Assembly (NCBI GenBank): GCA_037137455.1
Contig: JBAXKG010000089.1
Location: 1-7,941 of the forward strand
Length of the DNA stretch: 7,941 bases
Direction: 5' to 3'
Source: CAIVAT01 sp037137455
GTDB lineage: Bacteria > Bacteroidota > Bacteroidia > Bacteroidales > FEN-979
The translations under genes were made by a program, and so were the position numbers. Shown piece by piece: positions 6,142-7,941 of this stretch (positions within the stretch are counted from its first letter, which is position 1; each line of letters starts with the position of its first letter). The notes beneath the pieces are model-generated. The model searched no databases and was not told the origin of the DNA. It worked only from the letters and a program-made list of their open reading frames with translations.

Positions 6142-7341
6142 ATGATGAAAAAGTTATTATTGTATTGCTTCCTGATCTTTTCCTTATTCTCTTGTAAGAA
6201 AGAACCACTGGCCGAGGAAGATTGGATGTTCCTGGCTGGCGTTAACAAGGTTGAAACAATAGACAAGTATGAATTGGCAATAAGAACAAAACAAGACCCA
6301 AATGGGATCCTTTTCAAGGGTTTACCCAATAAAAAATTAAAGGTAGTTTCAATAAATTACCGGACTCTGGACCCTCAAAAAAGAGAAATCATTGCCTCAG
6401 GAGCAATTTTTTACCCGTCTGTAGATGCAGATTATTCGAGATTGGGAACGATTTTAGGGCTTCATTATACTCTTGGAGCAAATTATGAGGCTCCTTCTGT
6501 GAGGATGGGAGCAACCGAAGGTCTTTTCTCACTATTCGGCTACTGTGTAGTAGTACCCGATTATATTGGTTATGGTGCAACATCTGATTCAATTCATCCC
6601 TATTATTGTGTTGAAAATACAGGCCGGGTTTCTGCCGACATGCTTTTAGCCGCAAAAGAATATTTTGCTTCGATCAGCAGAAAAATGTCTCATAAGATCA
6701 CTGTCCTGGGCTATTCTCAAGGCGGCCAGGCTTCGCTCTGCTTTCTCAAATTTGTAGAGACTACAGAGTTATACCAGGATGCCTTTGTAATAGACCAGGT
6801 ATTTGCCGGTGGGGGCGCTTATGACCTGGTAAAATCATATGACGAATTTGTACAGAAGAATTACAGCAGCCAGCCGGTCACAATCCCGCTGTTGATCCTG
6901 GGTATCGATTATGGGGAAGATTTGAATCTTGATATGGCGCAGTGTTTTAAAGACCCCCTTTTATCCAACTATAAAGAATGGGTCCTTTCAAAGAAGTACA
7001 CAACCGACGAGGTTTCCGCCAAGCTGAGTACAAAACTCACGGATGTAATGACCAACCAGATGTTCCAGAAAGACAGCAGTATTACCAAAAAATTTCTCGC
7101 CGCATTAGAAAAGAACAGTTTAATTATAAACGGGAAAACAAGAGGATGGGCGCCCAAGGCTAAGGTAACATTATTGCATGGCACTGACGATACCATAGTT
7201 CCATACGCGAATACAAAAAGCGCTTATGAGGCATTCCTGGCGGCAGGTTGTAATATTACCCTTCATGATCTTAAAGGCAAAGACCATAAAGATGGCGGCC
7301 CGGGTTTTTACTCCTATTGTATTCTTAAATTAATGATTTAG
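6142..7341 (+). CDS. Alpha/beta-hydrolase lipoprotein (lipase/esterase-like)
   Basis: This 399-residue protein begins with a lipoprotein signal peptide (lipobox F16-S17-Cys18, followed by KKE), so it is probably attached to the outer or inner membrane. The hydrolase fold is evident: GLHYTLGANY at 106-115, VVPDYIGYGAT at 137-147, the nucleophile elbow G190-Y-S192-Q-G194, and HGTDDTIVP at 346-354, where D350 is the likely acid, with H382 in GKDHKDGG completing the triad. The VPDYIGYG block and late HG--D--VP motif resemble the secretory lipase (LIP) and related peptidase-like esterases; the substrate cannot be read from sequence. All catalytic positions are intact and the length is normal for the family. 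The start could be either of two adjacent ATGs (6142 or 6145). Only 25 bp and 11 bp separate it from its neighbours, which suggests co-transcription with two small barrel proteins. Confidence 0.8.
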   Translation: MMKKLLLYCFLIFSLFSCKKEPLAEEDWMFLAGVNKVETIDKYELAIRTKQDPNGILFKGLPNKKLKVVSINYRTLDPQKREIIASGAIFYPSVDADYSRLGTILGLHYTLGANYEAPSVRMGATEGLFSLFGYCVVVPDYIGYGATSDSIHPYYCVENTGRVSADMLLAAKEYFASISRKMSHKITVLGYSQGGQASLCFLKFVETTELYQDAFVIDQVFAGGGAYDLVKSYDEFVQKNYSSQPVTIPLLILGIDYGEDLNLDMAQCFKDPLLSNYKEWVLSKKYTTDEVSAKLSTKLTDVMTNQMFQKDSSITKKFLAALEKNSLIINGKTRGWAPKAKVTLLHGTDDTIVPYANTKSAYEAFLAAGCNITLHDLKGKDHKDGGPGFYSYCILKLMI

Positions 7342-7352
7342 CTATTCGCACG

Positions 7353-7889
7353 ATGAAGACCAGGATAATCCTTTATATTTTATTGTTGATTTCGACGGTA
7401 CTTAGTGCCCAGGATTCAACGGCGCTCAGTACCCGGGATAAAAAGTCATACGCAAAACACAACAAAGGATATTTCTTCGATGTGGGGATGTCTGTCGGAG
7501 CAACGTTTCCCAAAGGTGTTGATCCAAAAGCGATAGTTGAAGTTTATACAACACACGGATATCAGTTTTCCAACACATTTTCATTAGGCGCGGGTCTCTC
7601 AACCTACAATACAGAAAACATTATCATCTATTTGCAATTCCGATTCAATTTGCATAATATCAGTGACTCAACTATAACCCATTATCCCTATCTTTCGCTG
7701 AGAGGAGGTTATGCATGGAGTACCTGGACCGGAGATACCTGGGGAGAAGACAGAGGGCCCGTTATTGACCCTCATCTCGGATGGTCTTTTTATACAAAAG
7801 AAGCAAATCTGAGGTGGAGTGTATATTTAGAGCCCAGCTTTTATCAATTCCACTTTATGCCAAAGATTGGAATAGCTTTTGAATTTTAG
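7353..7889 (+). CDS. Small outer-membrane beta-barrel-like protein
   Basis: This 178-residue protein has a signal peptide (residues 1-20, ending LSAQ) and a short charged stretch (21-38). The remainder has alternating Gly- and aromatic-rich strands: YFFDVGMSVGATF at 40-52, FSLGAGLSTY at 76-85, IIYLQFRFNL at 91-100, YLSLRGGYAWSTW at 113-125, RWSVYLEPSFYQFHF at 154-168 and KIGIAFEF at the C-terminus. The terminal Phe fits recognition by the outer-membrane assembly machinery. I do not recognise a specific family. It is the last gene of the plus-strand cluster, 11 bp after the hydrolase stop, and is followed by a terminator hairpin. No Shine-Dalgarno is visible, as is usual for this group. Confidence 0.72.
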   Translation: MKTRIILYILLLISTVLSAQDSTALSTRDKKSYAKHNKGYFFDVGMSVGATFPKGVDPKAIVEVYTTHGYQFSNTFSLGAGLSTYNTENIIIYLQFRFNLHNISDSTITHYPYLSLRGGYAWSTWTGDTWGEDRGPVIDPHLGWSFYTKEANLRWSVYLEPSFYQFHFMPKIGIAFEF

Positions 7890-7914
7890 GAGAACAGTTG
7901 CACTAAAGAAAAAA

Positions 7915-7941
7915 CCACTTACTTTAAAACGTTGTAAGTGG
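7915..7941 (+). terminator. Hairpin terminator at the window edge
   Basis: Perfect 8-base arms CCACTTAC (7915-7922) and GTAAGTGG (7934-7941) enclose an 11-base loop, 25 bases after the stop at 7889. An A run precedes the left arm, so a matching T run would be expected just beyond the last base of the window. This would end the three-gene cluster and might work in both directions. Confidence 0.7.

Noticed and set aside
1..7941. Mobile element, CRISPR, tRNA/rRNA or defence genes
   Set aside because: No transposase, integrase, regular spaced repeats, cloverleaf or effector motifs were seen on either strand.

Overview
The window reads as chromosomal DNA of a Bacteroidota bacterium, probably class Bacteroidia. 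The supporting signs are a type IX secretion (T9SS) type A C-terminal sorting domain, a lipoprotein version of the Omp85/TamA assembly factor (TamL-like), several small outer-membrane beta-barrel proteins with signal peptides ending in ..AQ or ..TQ, TAnnTTTG-type -7 promoter boxes, and weak or absent Shine-Dalgarno sequences. Genus cannot be told from the sequence alone.

Left part, minus strand (1-5143). In order of transcription these are: a small periplasmic/outer-membrane protein with a separate N-terminal domain and a Ser/Lys/Ala-rich linker (4364-5143); a hairpin terminator (4303-4332); a TamL-like lipoprotein of the Omp85 superfamily starting at TTG (1877-4234); and a secreted T9SS cargo protein built from two duplicated carbohydrate-binding-like beta-sandwich domains, a CBM20/E-set-like domain and a sorting domain (21-1718). 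Each gene has its own candidate -7 box, so they look like separately promoted neighbours rather than one operon.

Middle (5144-5501). A 358-bp AT-rich divergent intergenic region holds candidate promoters in both directions and a cluster of TGTAA/TTACA inverted and direct repeats that touch those promoters. A related inverted repeat lies at the promoter of the T9SS cargo gene at 1774-1803.

Right part, plus strand (5502-7889). A tight three-gene cluster has gaps of 25 and 11 bp: a PorT-type small beta-barrel protein, an alpha/beta-hydrolase lipoprotein with an intact Ser-Asp-His triad, and a second small outer-membrane-like protein. The window ends inside, or exactly at the end of, a terminator hairpin (7915-7941).

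Taken together this is a cell-envelope locus: an outer-membrane assembly factor, small barrels, a lipid-anchored esterase/lipase-like enzyme and a glycan-binding exoprotein. I see no mobile element, CRISPR array, RNA gene or defence system. Nothing here is clearly a new system; the most unusual part is the promoter-associated repeat family.
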